Source: Gymnopilus junonius
Lineage: Eukaryota > Basidiomycota > Agaricomycetes > Agaricales > Galerinaceae
Direction of reading: 5' to 3'
DNA: 64,000 bases
Assembly: GCA_015501075.1 (NCBI GenBank)
Contig: JADNYJ010000130.1
Location: 1-64,000 of the forward strand
The notes under the pieces are model-generated. The model saw only the letters and a program-made list of their open reading frames with translations. It had not been told where the DNA came from and did no database searches. The position numbers and the translations under genes are program-made. Below are positions 45,858-57,201 of this stretch, in pieces (positions within the stretch are counted from its first letter, which is position 1; each line of letters opens with the position of its first letter).

Positions 45858-46357
45858 ATGCAATTCAATACTTTGACCTTGAATATTATTGGAGCTCTAG
45901 CTCTCTTCGTCGTTGCAAGCCCGACGTCGGTATGTTACCCAGAATTTTGCGTATTATCACCGGTCAAATGTTGCTTGAACAGGTCGCTCCAGAGCTTATT
46001 ACCATCGAACAGTTCAAAGACTGGCTCGAAAACACTGACGCAAACATCACCTTCATCGGTGAACCCATCGGCGATCTCTCCAGTCTGTCTAAGCGCAACC
46101 CGTTGAATACCATCGTCACCTACTGCAGCAACAGGGCCAATAACGTCTGTGGCGGACCTTGCACCGTATACAATGGCGGAGCGACCTGTCTCAATACACC
46201 CAACACGAACTGTCTCTCCGCCACCAATAATGTCGGCTTCTGCGACCGGAGCGGATGCCATGGGAGTTGCAACCAATTCTCCAGCTGCGGCACGCGCTTG
46301 GATAACAATTTTTGCTACACTCCTGGCACTCAATCCATTCTAGTTGGTGCTTACTAG
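45858..46357 (+). CDS. Secreted cysteine-rich protein, copy 3
   Basis: Two exons (45858-45929, 45983-46357) give 148 residues. An earlier in-frame ATG at 45843 (MAKIN) is possible, but the start at 45858 (MQFNTLTLNIIGALALFVVA) matches copy 2. The signal peptide is followed by LITIEQFKDWLENTDANITFIGEPIGDLSSL and the cysteine part VTYCSN, VCGGPCTVYNGGATC, TPNTNCLSATNNVGFC, GCHGSCNQFSSCGTRLDNNFCYTPGTQSI. It is closer to copy 1 than to copy 2 in the cysteine part. All cysteines of copy 1 are kept. CG dinucleotides are common here, in contrast to copy 1. Function unknown. Confidence 0.82.
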
Positions 46358-47272
46358 TCGCACCTGAGGTGAGTATATTCGAGTTCTGATAACTCATAAA
46401 ATTTGGATACTCACTTGAGAGCCTCGCAGAAAGCGACCTCATAAAGCCTGTGAATTCTTCATTCATATGAAAGACTTGAGATTGCCTGAGGAAAGACGAT
46501 ATATTGGTGACTAGCGTCAATAACGCAATTTTACAAAACCACGTACCTTTCAAGTGTATAAAGTTAAGAATCATCTCCATTGAGAAGACACCATGATATG
46601 TATGGCGTCAGAGTTCTTCAGTTCCACATAGGAAGTCGTCATCTGGGGGGCCAGAGACATCGCAATGTCAACACTGTGAGTCAATAACAAATATGACTTT
46701 AGAATGAACCAGAGTTGTGTTATCTGTACCAGAAGTTCAAAATACCTAGGCACTGATTACCAGCAGTCGAAACATGCCCTTCTCTGAGATCTCAAAGTCC
46801 TGGGATCAGCTCAGGACCAAACTAGGCACCCTCGGCCCACTCTGTTGGCCTTAGAAAAAGGTAGCGTTGGTCGTAGGATAGTTGGCCGCAAAGCCACTGG
46901 TCATGACGTTCGTGGAGGTTCGGAATCCGTTGAATTTCAAAAATGGTTGCGGAAATTGTCGCAGCACGTGATTTTCGCGCCTTGAGCTGAGTTGGCGTTC
47001 GCGCTGCTCAGCAAGCACGACCGACTCAGTATTCTGCCCGAGTCCTTTAGCTATTCGTACAAGATTTCTTCAATAGATTTCACATAAGAAGAGCAATGAA
47101 ACTGGGTGAAAAGAATGCATCTAAATTAATGTATATGTACAATAGTAAATACTATGCCTAGAGGTCCATGGGGCATAAATGGCAAATAATGTCCCTACAT
47201 GCGTATCAATCGTAATACATTAAATTTCATTATGAAAGTGAATTGAGAAGAGCATCATGAATGCTGAAAGTC
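46358..47272. other. Intergenic; nothing recognised
   Basis: About 900 bases with short open frames only. Confidence 0.4.
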
Positions 47273-47862
47273 TTATAGTGTTGGGGGATTGATGGTAAGA
47301 CCGGCCTCTATAGTACCCTCAACGTAGAGAGTGCTTCCATCATATCCTTTTGTGGGATAGACGTCAGTCAGGAAAACACTGTAGCCAGAGTTGGGAATGT
47401 AATCCCAGTGGGGAAGCTATGATGATTCATTAATATCAGTAACAAATAATGAGACTTCAGCTGGTTGACAATAAACTTACCGAGACCGTAAAGTCATCAG
47501 TTGTAGCTCCAGGAGCAAGAGTACGGCGAGCCAGAACGATACGAGGCTCGAAGCCGTTGTTGATGTCTACAGGGACCTCAAGGGTGTAGTCGGTGAACTC
47601 AGGCTTGATGCCGAAAGTGTTTATGGCGCAGTTGAAGTCGGCATGAATGTGAATGGGCTGTAGAACAAAAAACTTAAAAAAAAAGAACTATACGGAAAAC
47701 TAAAATACTTACGTCTCCGGGGTTGAAAGACGTAGCATTGGTAGGACTGTTGACGATCAGGATTCCGAACCGGGTCACCTCAGGGCAAAATTGACGAGGG
47801 ATAACTAATCCTGAGGCCAGACTCGCGAGGGAAAGAAGAGCAGTAGATAAGATGAACTTCAT
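47273..47862 (-). CDS. Small secreted protein, duplicated unit 1
   Basis: Three exons on the minus strand (first 47713-47862), all GT-AG, give about 155 residues. Residues 1-19 are a signal peptide (MKFILSTALLSLASLASGL). The mature protein is beta-rich: PRQFCPEVTRFGILIVNSPTNATSF, PIHIHADFNCAINTFGIKPEF, TDYTLEVPVDI, EPRIVLARRTLAPGATTDDFTV, LPHWDYIPNSGYSVFLTDVY and STLYVEGTIEA. The alternating strands and the two cysteines suggest an immunoglobulin-like or other beta-sandwich fold. No catalytic motif is seen. One N-glycosylation site (NAT) is near residue 44. A TATA box (tataaaag on the minus strand) lies about 70 bases upstream. Function unknown. Confidence 0.8.
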
Positions 47863-49100
47863 CTTATTAGAACTTTTGGGTTTGAGAATATTGGATGTTT
47901 TGGTGGAATTCAAACCAACGAAGACACCGCTCTTTTATATCTTTCTGACCATCATGACGGATGGCTTAAGACGCCCGATAGAGCGCACGCTCATGCGCTA
48001 GACGCGTACGCCCATTTTCATAGAACTTAGCCATGATAGAAGCTAGAACTGGATAAGGATCACGACAATCCGAAAGAGCAGGCGACACTCTAATAATAGC
48101 GGGTCGAGCCATGCACACGCATCCAGACTCCAGAACCCACACATGGAAGATTGGAAGATGCTCTGCCTCACCGTCGTCAAATATAGGTATCGACTGGTCA
48201 AAGAAGCTGCCGATATAGCCAGTGACTAGAAGTTGAACTGTCTCCAGAGTTGAAGCCAATGCAGCCCTCTGCAGAGATCCGCATTATCCATCATCCCTAT
48301 CCAGCCGAAAGGCGATACTAGATATTTCGAGAAGTAGATAGAAAGGCGTGATGAAAGAGAAATATGTACCACGAACGTTCCTTTAATTCCAAAGAGATAC
48401 GCCATCAGAATCAGACCGAGAATAAGAGGATAACCAGAGACGGAAATTCAGCTATACAGAGACGCACGAAAAAGCAAACGACCAATTTTCATGCATGGAA
48501 ATCAAACAGCTGGCCCCAGACCTGCGACACGAGAAACAGGGCTCCATAGGATCTTCTACGGTAGTAATAAATCGAGCTGTGTTCTTCGAGGTTCGAGGTC
48601 AGATGCGTAGAACAATGATGCAAGCACGTTCTTTCTTCTGACTTGGGCGAGAGCATTGGCCGATGGAAGGCGTTAACAGTCGGTAATAATAGTGCATGAG
48701 AAGTAAACATCGCTGTTCGGACTGGCAGGGCGTAATTGACATTCAGGCTTCAAATTGGGCCCTATATCAAACAGTGGAGCAGAACATAACGAGAAGATGA
48801 AGAAACCTACACTCACCAGAAATAACGAGGGCAATTGACCCAATTTAACTCGAGGAACCATGCCTCAGCTTCAAAAGAACAATATTTTCCACCATGAAAG
48901 ATATTATCAAGCCGATAAGTAGTGACTGTAGACTACATGAGTAGAAAAGCCGCCTTGATCAGCAGAGCAGCGAAATTGTGGTAGAAGGTTGGAGAAGGAT
49001 CATGCCAAGTGGCAGTACACCAATGCGCTGTTACACCACGTGATACATATCTCCCGCATCTTAGGGGCTCATCATTGTCAACTAGACCCAAGCCAGACTG
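47273..49100 (-). repeat. Tandem duplication, unit 1
   Basis: About 1.8 kb that corresponds in order to 49366-50945. It covers the secreted gene, its promoter, and about 1.1 kb further upstream that ends at caccacgtgatacatatc (near 49034). The upstream part contains shared pieces of what may be a degraded gene on the minus strand (around 48700-48880: a conserved splice donor gtgagt and the block GGGCCC after the acceptor). Confidence 0.7.
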
Positions 49101-49365
49101 TCTATAAAGGGATAGCAAGCTGGAATTTATTGACAAGTTTGACTTTTTAGATAGGTTTGTCATCGTCCTAAATAACACGCATTAGACTGAAGAAATAAAT
49201 TTCTGCAATTTAACGTAGATTTATAGTAGTAGGTACTGTGTTTACAGAGTCCATGATATAGGGTAGGTATTGACGAAAATGTCCCTAGGCACACATCAAT
49301 CGTAGCATGTCGTTGCTGAAATGAATCGGAAGTGTACTGTCCAGAACAATAAAGGTCCGAAAATC

Positions 49366-49951
49366 TTATAGCGACGGGGGGTTTAAAGTGATGGGATCCT
49401 CTACGCCACCCTCGATATAAAGAGTGCTTCCGTCAGTCCCTGTCACGGGATATGTGTCGGTTAAGATAAGAGTGTAACCGGAGTTGGCGATGTAGTCCCA
49501 GTGGGGTATCTGTTACCCAATAAGATCAGTAACAAGTTACAAAAACTTCAGTTAGTCGAAAACAAACTCACCGTGACCGTAAAGTCGTCAGATGTAGCTC
49601 CAGGAGCAAGCGTGCGGCGAGCCAGGACTATACGAGGCTCGAAACCGTTGTTGCCCACAGGGACCTCGAGTGTGTAGTCAGTGAATGCAGGTCTGATGCC
49701 GAAAGTGTTCATGGCACAGTTGAAGTCAGCATGAATGTGGACGGGCTGTATTGATAGTTATTAAAAAAAGAACATATGAACAACAATGCTAAAACACTTA
49801 CGTCTCCGCCGTTGTAAGAAGTAGCATTGGTAGGACTAGAGTAGCTCAGAACTCCGAACCGGGTCGCTTCAGGGCAGAATTGACGAGGGGAAACAAGTCC
49901 TGAGGCAAGGCCCGCAAGGGAAATAATAGCTGTAGGTAAGATGAATTTCAT
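49366..49951 (-). CDS. Small secreted protein, duplicated unit 2
   Basis: Paralog of 47273-47862 with identical exon structure (first exon 49802-49951). Signal peptide MKFILPTAIISLAGLASGL; mature blocks PRQFCPEATRFGVLSYSSPTNATSY, PVHIHADFNCAMNTFGIRPAF, EPRIVLARRTLAPGATSDDFTV, IPHWDYIANSGYTLILTDTY and STLYIEGGVED. Compared with unit 1 it lacks one codon in the loop before NNGFEPR (PVGNNG instead of PVDINNG). Most changes are conservative, so both genes appear to be under selection. The signal-peptide region has changed as fast as the rest. Function unknown. Confidence 0.8.
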
Positions 49952-50945
49952 CTTGTAATACTTGAGTTGGATATTTTGTTGGAGTTCGAAAGCCAGAGGA
50001 CGCCTCTCTTTTATACCTTTCTGACCATCATGAGCAACGGTTTAAGATGACCGAAAGAACGCATGAGCATGCATGCTCATGCGCTAGCCGCGTACGGTCA
50101 TTTCCGTAGAACTTGGCTGAAATAGAAGCTAGAGCTGGATAAACATCACGGCAATCCGAAAGATTAAGCGAAACGCTAATAATAGTAGGTCGAGCCATGC
50201 AACGCATCCAGACTCCAGAATCCACGCATGGGAGATGCCGTTGAAGCTCTGCGTCACCATCGTTAAATATAGGTATCGACTAGCCCAATTTTCATGCATA
50301 AAAATGAAATAGCTGACCCCAGACCTGCGACGCGAGAAGAAGAGCTCCATAGCATCTTCTATGATAGTGATAAGTCGAGCTCCCATCTTCAAAGTTCGAG
50401 GTCAGATGCATAGACAAATACCTCCAGGATTTTCTTTCTGCCAAATCCGGTGAGAATGTAGGTCGATGGGAGGAGTTAAAGTCGGCAACGATAGCCTATA
50501 GTGGCTAAGAAGCGGGCATCGATCACCTTCGCCATTCGCTCTCGCAAAGCGCAATTGATATTCAAGTATGCAAACTTTAAGAAGGGCCCTACATCAAAAA
50601 AAGGCGGAGAAAATAACGAGATGACATAGAGGTATATACTCACCAAGGGCAATTGACTCAATTCAATCCGAGGAACCCACTTCAAAATGATACTCTTTTC
50701 CACCCAAAGACATAATGAAGCCGCCATACAGCGGTCGCCTATACGAGTGAAATCGCCGTCTGTTCCAGTAGAACCACGGAAGTGCGGTATGACTCGAAGG
50801 ACTCGGAGAATGACAGAGGAATGAGACCAGTGGCAGGTCGTCGTGGCAGTGGCAACGCCCGACAATAGCCGACAATTCGCTGTTGCAGCACGTGATACAT
50901 ATCACCGCGTTTAGGGGTTCATCATGATCAAATATCCAAGTAAAT
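49366..50945 (-). repeat. Tandem duplication, unit 2
   Basis: Counterpart of unit 1. About 300 bases present in unit 1 near 48250-48480 are missing here, at about 50281. Upstream, between about 50500 and 50865 on the minus strand, an open frame (MAASLCLWVEKSIILKWVPRIELSQLPL, then after a 54-base intron GPFLKFAYLNINCALRERM) may be a small gene that in unit 1 is broken by an 8-base deletion. Shared right end: cagcacgtgatacatatc (near 50886). Confidence 0.65.
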
Positions 50946-51381
50946 TACGAACGCCATACTGGATCCTAAACTGACTTACAGGGCTCTCATAAATCCAGGA
51001 GGATCGATGTCTTGATTATGAACTGCGATAAAAGAGACACGAGCCTGTCGCCCTTTGTACTACAAGGCATGTCAGATTTCTTCCAAGATAAAAAATGCCG
51101 AGAACAATTGCGACATGCTAAACAGGTGAATTCTAATTCATAATGACCAATCTTTTGTCTCTGATTCAAATAAGTAATCAATAAAATGATAGCTTGTGGG
51201 TTTGATCAGTTAGCTGCTGCATTTGTCTGTCTTTGTTCTTTAGAGGGCTATGTGACGGTTACCGACATCCACTGATTACGAATATTCACTTATACCTAGC
51301 GAGTTACCCTATACCACATTTTATAGCGCACACACAACGAGGAAAAGAGATCGGAAAGCACGTTTCTACATGTTCCGACTA

Positions 51382-51419
51382 TGAAGCTATGCCCACACAA
51401 CGCGTGGATACAGCATTTT
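51382..51419. repeat. 38-bp promoter box, occurrence 4
   Basis: tgaagctatgcccacacaac followed by gcgtggatacagcatttt, upstream of the plus-strand Ser/Pro-rich gene, about 330 bases before its TATA box. Confidence 0.65.
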
Positions 51420-51821
51420 TCTTCTTGTATACGTAGCCCGAAACACAATGGACATTGGACACACACAGACATAACAGGGATCAGATGACGGACTATATCC
51501 AATCTAGGCTGAGATTGTGTCCCAATTTGCGCCCGAAGCTTGGGCAAAAAAATGACAATAAAGTAATAAGACTATTTGATCTGGAATTCCATTGTTCAAG
51601 CGATTGCGACGAGTCATGTTCTGTAACATGGTAAAAGGGTGCGGGAACCTATGAGAGGGGGGAGTGGCGCGAATAACACGTTGTCCGGATTTAAGGAAGT
51701 ACTGCCACTTACTGTATAAAAAGGGACATGTGGATGGGTTTTCTTTGCCCCCCCACAAATAAGTAGCTTGCATCCTCCACATTCCCCACACCTCCAACCA
51801 ACCAAGTTTCCGTCCACTACC

Positions 51822-53868
51822 ATGACGGACACCCACAACCTATCAGACATCGCATACCTGTCCTCCTTGGGCAGCCCGTCTTTTGAAACAGAGGATGAAG
51901 GTAAACGCCGAACGCTGCTTTCCGTTATTCATCGTTATTCACCCATTATTCTGCAGAAGTCGCCGCTCAACCCCAAACCATGCCAGAATGGTCTGTTCCC
52001 AACCACGGCACGTACACTCATGTGTACATTCCACAGCGTTCTCCACAATTGCAGTCTGTAGAGGAACTGCAGCACATACGCAGGATGCAGTCGGTATCTG
52101 CCCAGACCCCGCACATCGTCCCTGCTAACTTTGTCGAGGCGTCTTATGCTTCCACTCCTTCTTTCGAGTCCCTGTTTTCTGTGACCTCCTCCTCCTCCTC
52201 CCCCCCCTCCTCCCCTTCCTCGTGTCAAATGGAGGAAATATTACAAGTGTTTGACTCCGTCTGGGAAGGACACGTCCGCCAGGAAACGCTCTGCGCTCAA
52301 ACGCCCGTCCAGGTACCTGGCTATGTCACTGAGTATCCCGTCAATAACAATGATTTCGAGCAATACTCATCACCTCCTTCATCGTTGGGATCATCTCTTT
52401 CATACTCTTCCCCCTCCTCCCCCTCCTCCTCGCCTTCCTCTGCGGCATATTCTTCCCCATCTCCCTCTGGATCGCATACGGCATTTACGCCACCTCCGCA
52501 GTCTGCACCGTATATTTCTCCTCACCCATCTCAGACCTTCATCGATCCCGAAACGATGGGCGGTCCATCCACTAGTGCCTATGATCCTGCCTATGATCTT
52601 TCTCCACTCGCTGCGCCGTCACACCCCATGAACATGGGATACGATTATACGCCAGTCCCACCTTCCTCAGTGGCGCCCGCCCAATATCTAACCAGCGGAA
52701 ACACGCTCTGCTACCGGAATTTTGATCACAATGATATGGAGAATACAAACGTCGGCACCCACCCTGCAGAATATTACCCCCCGGAACTCAATACAGGTAA
52801 TTGTTTTCCGCACCTTTAAACAATAAAGATATTAATTACTTCTTTGTCAGACTCCAGCAACTTTGGTCCTCCCTACTCTCAGTATCCGCCACCTCCTCCC
52901 TTTGTTGTCATACAAAACAGAAATGTGTTCCATAGGTACGACAGCGAGGAGCTCCGTCGCACCGAACAACACCATTCTCGACCGTCCGACCCACAGTCAT
53001 CAACCTACTACTATGCATCGGGGTATGGTTTGCCACCGCAACAACACATCCCAGTTCACCAACATATCCCACCTCAGCAACACATCTCAGTACAACCTCC
53101 ACGACAAATTACATCCCTCCGTCAAAGCTCCCCTCGTTCAAATACAAGGCACCAGCCATATCAGAAACCCCTAGCAGAGGATCGAGCTAGGCACAACACC
53201 AACACTACCACCACCACCAATGCCGCCGCCCAGCCACGTCCCTTGCAAAAAGGCAAAAGATCACCCACCCGGCCCCAGAAACCGATCGGTTCCTCTCTCC
53301 ACCACAGAGAGACGGAACCACCTTACAACTGTAAATTTGGCCAGAACGTCGGAACCAGTCCATACACCAGCTCCGAAGACGACTTTGTTGAGCAGGAACT
53401 TCCTCGCCCAGTCAAGCCCAGCCAAAGGTAAGTTATACAGGGCTCCGCCTCTCGAGATTAGAGACTCAAAAAACCGTATCATTTTCACTACAGCGGGCCA
53501 ATAGAAACCAGCATCCAGGACGCTCCCTTCGCAGGGGATCAGAATCAAAATCAAACATTCAAATTCGTACCCATGAACATGGACGCGAACACAGGCACCA
53601 TGCGAAAGTCGAAAGTAAACTCAACCACCACAGTCGACGTCGACCTCACGCGGGATTCCGAGAATGTAATCAATACCCCTCCAGCCGAGGCACCCAACGC
53701 CGTCAAGAAGAGAGTGTTTAAACCGAAGACTGACACAGTGATGTCCAGCAAGAGAGAAGGAGAATTCGTGCTGGTCAGTGGAGAGTTCGTGTGAGTGATT
53801 TTGAATCTCATGGTCATTGTGCTCAGAACTTACCTGACCGATATCTTTGCAGCCCGCCCAAAGTTTGA
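51822..53868 (+). CDS. Ser/Pro/Gln-rich protein, plus-strand copy
   Basis: Five exons (51822-51900, 51957-52796, 52851-53427, 53494-53790, 53853-53868) sum to 603 codons with no break, giving 602 residues. Start MTDTHNLSDIAYLSSLGSPS; second exon opens EVAAQPQTMPEWSVPNHGTY; Ser/Pro runs follow (52190-52215 and 52380-52450), then NMGYDYTPVPPSS. Exon 3 has FHRYDSEELRRTEQHHSRPS, His/Gln/Pro repeats, RHQPYQKPLAEDRARHN, Thr/Asn runs and the acidic SSEDDFVEQELPRPVKPS. Exon 4 has FVPMNMDANTGTM and VFKPKTDTVMSSKREGEF; the end is VPPKV. No signal peptide, membrane helix or known domain was found. The charged C-terminal blocks are the most conserved between copies and are probably functional. Mostly disordered proteins of this composition often act as nuclear or cytoplasmic scaffolds, but that is only a guess. 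A TATA box is at about 51712. Confidence 0.72.
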
Positions 53869-54229
53869 GGGTGGTTAGCGAGTCATGAAGGACTGGTGGT
53901 TTGGTGATTAGTGGATTGAGTGCGAGACAATGAGGGAGTGATTGTAAGGTCGAGAGATAAAATTTCTTGCGCATCATGATCTATATCCGTCCGTAATATC
54001 AATCCGTGGGAACATCGCCCGGACGATCAGCTGTCCGTCCCGGTCCCACCATGGTTTTCTTTTCTTTCTTTTGCCTTTTCACTTCTATTCTGTGCATTTG
54101 TGTCCTATTTTTCCGTCTTTTATTGAGCTCGACTTCCTCTCTGTTTATGTCAATATGTATCTTCTCTTCATCGTGTACCAAAAGCAATTGTATATTCAAC
54201 ATCGTCGTATATCAAATATCACAAATTTA

Positions 54230-55598
54230 ACTTTATCAATTTAAGCCAAAACAAGCATTACCGTCACCTTGACCCTTAGGCCTTAAGACTGACTAAGTGA
54301 AAATTATTCCCGCAAAGTATGAGGAGGCGTTTCGTGACATGCTTCAAGCTCAGCTGTGTTTTCAGTGGTTCATGAACACGCCTGAAGCGACTTACTTGAC
54401 GCAGTGCGCACACTCGACTTTAACCGCCCTGCTTCTGATGCTGCGGCTCTTCAATATTAGGCCATGTACATATAGCACTGAGTGATAGACCTCAACCACC
54501 TTTTTTCGGTGAAGTAAGCCCTTTTTTCTACGCTCATGATGTAGATAAACATGCCGAGTCCAGACTCTGAGAAAGACGGATTTAGGCTCCGATTGAATAG
54601 AGCTGGACGACAACGATGACAACGATTGTGGTCACCATTACCCTCATACTGGCCGCGGCTACTCTTGCCTAACCATCTCCCCCTGAACCCATCCGCCATA
54701 GAAGATGGCACCACTAAAATCGAGCTCGTAAGTCCGCCTAACACGGTCCCCACACCAGCCTCTAATTTCTTCTGGCACATAGTACGCACAGTTGCAGTAG
54801 AGTCTAAGGGAGACGCGACTAGCTACCACCGGGGCTGGCCAACACCGTTTACGACGATTTTGACATCCTTCTCTCCAAGCTCAAAGTAAAAAGAGCGTCC
54901 TTCCTCTGTACCTATACTTCGCTATCCGATTTTGAGACTCAATGAACATATTCCAGATTCGTCCTATGGTGTGGATTTTTATTTTCAGTCTTACTCTATG
55001 TTCTAACTCCTTAAGATGCCAGCAGACCTCAGTCTCCCCAGATTAACGTGTACCCAGACATAAAGGTGCGGCTCGACGCATCCCTCCGACATCTTTTCTC
55101 GCCTTTCTTCTACTACATCATATGCCACCCCATCTTTTGCTTGCATCTGAAGCCGCCTCATCCCAGCCGCCTTGCCTGTCCAAGGGCCAAGAGTCAAGAA
55201 GCTCATCTGTTCCGTTGTTATGGTATACACCACCGCTCACCGCCAAAGGTTGCTCGGGCATCGAGACCCCATGCCGACTTCTACTGCACCTCCTTGCCTC
55301 CTAATACCCACACACTCCCTCCTATCGTATCGGTTGTCGCGAATTTCTGCTATTTCTTATTTCATTCCCTTTTTCCATATCGTTTATGCTAACCTTTGGG
55401 TACGGCTGTCAAACCTGCATATCTTTCCTCCGATGTAGTTTATTTCGTGTCACTATTCATCTCATTTTGGAGACGTGGTTTCACTAACTGGTGGTGGAGA
55501 ATGGAGCGCCATCAAGAATATGATCAAAATTCAGGTTATTTACGGTCGTCCTGTTATCTATTTTCTGTTTAGTTCATGTCTAAACTACGGAAACTACG
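54230..55598. other. Unresolved stretch, possibly a broken secreted-protein gene
   Basis: At about 54616 an ATG opens a signal-peptide-like run (MTTIVVTITLILAAATLA) that ends at once in TAA. In another frame the sequence continues NHLPLNPSAIEDGTTKIEL to a gtaagt donor at about 54730, and after a plausible acceptor LPPGLANTVYDDFDILLSKLK follows to another donor. These pieces could be exons of one small gene with a frame defect, but I could not join them without a shift. Further right, 55030-55440 has pyrimidine-rich DNA with no clear gene. Confidence 0.25.
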
Positions 55599-56875
55599 CT
55601 AGAAGGAATCATCGTTGATATCTTTCCCACTGGGAGAGTCCGAAATGCTTTTGTTCTCGATTGTGGCGAAAACAGTAGACGAACCCGTACCGCGAGGCAT
55701 TGTGAGGGTATCTTCTCCCATAAATCTGTCAGATGGCTCGGTGGAATATACGAATTTCATTGGAGTTTTGAGTCTGCTCATCGTATCTTTGGACCATGCG
55801 CGACCTTGCGCGACTCGTAATATGATCAGCAACGGGGCAATGGACTGCAGGAATTAGAAAAGAGTTCGATTCAATCTTAATCCATTGAATGAAATCAAGG
55901 TGACGTTCTCACCTGCGTCTGGCCAAGGGCAGGGAGAGCCAAATTCTGAATAGGACTATTCGTTGCATAACTTATAAGAAATATGAGTCCATTGACCGTA
56001 TACAATGCCGCAGATTCGATGAGCATGGCGGTGATAGAGACATAGTTGGCCCCCCCGCCAAGTGCATTTCGTATGCGACGCCTCATGGTAAGAAGCTTGC
56101 CAGCTATGAAGAGGGTAATGAGAACGTTAAGCCCAAATGAAATGGACCAATACGGAATGGCAAGATTGACGCTGATCTTTGACCAGAGTGTGATATTCGG
56201 TTGGGAGAGCTCGATGATTAAAAACAGGGAAAAGACTAAAGTGGCATAAATCAGCTGAAAGAAAGGGTGGATCACATAAACACAAAGCGCATACCGACTG
56301 AAGCAAGAAACATGAGAGAAGGTACTGCCATTATATACCAGGTTCTTTGTGAAACGATCCACAGACGATAAAGCTGAGGCGACTAGTGAGAATCAAAGAC
56401 TCGGAGCGTGAATATTCCGACAACATACCAAGAGTGCATCTTGCAGCCAAGAATTGACTATAAACACGCAATTGCAAATAACGGCTACGGGGTTAGTGCT
56501 TTGTTCGACGAAGAAAGCATTGGGACCTCCAGGGTAGTTGCGATTATCGATGAAAGTTAGCTCGCCAAACTTGATGTTCGTTCCGTTTCCGATATTGCCG
56601 AGGATGAACAAGAGGGAAATGTAAGCTAGAAAGAAATAATCTTGCTTGGTCCTTTTCCCGACGAACAGAACGTGAAAGGTTGAGATAAACAAGGTAAGGT
56701 GAACCCCTATATCAAATAGTAGTGTACACATTCAGTAAATGAGACGTTTGACGTCGTTATGAGTTGAGCTCTTACCATACGCAACTGCTCCAACAAAGAG
56801 GCCATCTAGGATGCTTCGTTCATTCCAGATTTCTGAAGCTGTTTCGTTGGCGGGTGCCCAACTATTGGGTTCCAT
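55599..56875 (-). CDS. Seven-TM integral membrane protein of unknown function
   Basis: Five exons on the minus strand join in frame from the ATG at 56875 (MEPNSWAPANETASEIW) to the stop at 55599. An earlier in-frame ATG at 56917 is possible. Hydrophobic segments: LDGLFVGAVAYGVHLTLFIS, DYFFLAYISLLFILGNIG, PVAVICNCVFIVNSWLQDALL, WYIMAVPSLMFLASVVFSLF, ISFGLNVLITLFIAGKLL, LIESAALYTVNGLIFLISYA and LALPALGQTQSIAPLLIILR, so seven. The C-terminal tail of about 70 residues is Ser/Thr-rich and charged. The sequence LYRLWIV after helix 3 is like the LYRxYxVW found in a large mushroom-specific family of 7TM proteins, which look like receptors but have no known ligand. The extracellular loop between helices 2 and 3 carries IDNRNYPGG. 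All introns are GT-AG and phase is kept. Confidence 0.78.
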
Positions 56876-57201
56876 TCTATAGGGAAATAACAAGCTTCTC
56901 ACTCCCTTTATATGCACGGCGCAGGGTACTAGAGAGAAAAGTTGGGATGATCATTATTCACAGCGAAGCCAACCTTGATCAGTCAGTGAAACTTGATGCT
57001 CCTTGTAGAAGTCACTTTGACCATTCCGACTTAGAAACAGCAGTGTGCACCCCCACTTTCAGATAAAGATTCGCTTCGTTCTTATCAAGAAATGCCCGAC
57101 TGGTTCACACGGTAAAGAAATGGCCGGTCCATAATGCCATCCGACTAATTCGAAAGTACAAGTTCTTCCGATCTTTAGACTTTCTACTTACGCTCGTTCA
57201 G

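Larger units (their letters stand above)
51070..54220 (+). repeat. Inverted segmental duplication, right arm
   Basis: Counterpart of 19020-22250 in the opposite orientation, covering promoter, the whole Ser/Pro-rich gene and its 3' flank with gtgggaacatcgcccg (near 54006). Outside these limits no similarity to the left arm was seen. Confidence 0.75.

Noticed and set aside
53261..53554. Minus-strand open frame of 97 codons
   Set aside because: Opposite the third and fourth exons of the plus-strand Ser/Pro-rich gene, with no family features.
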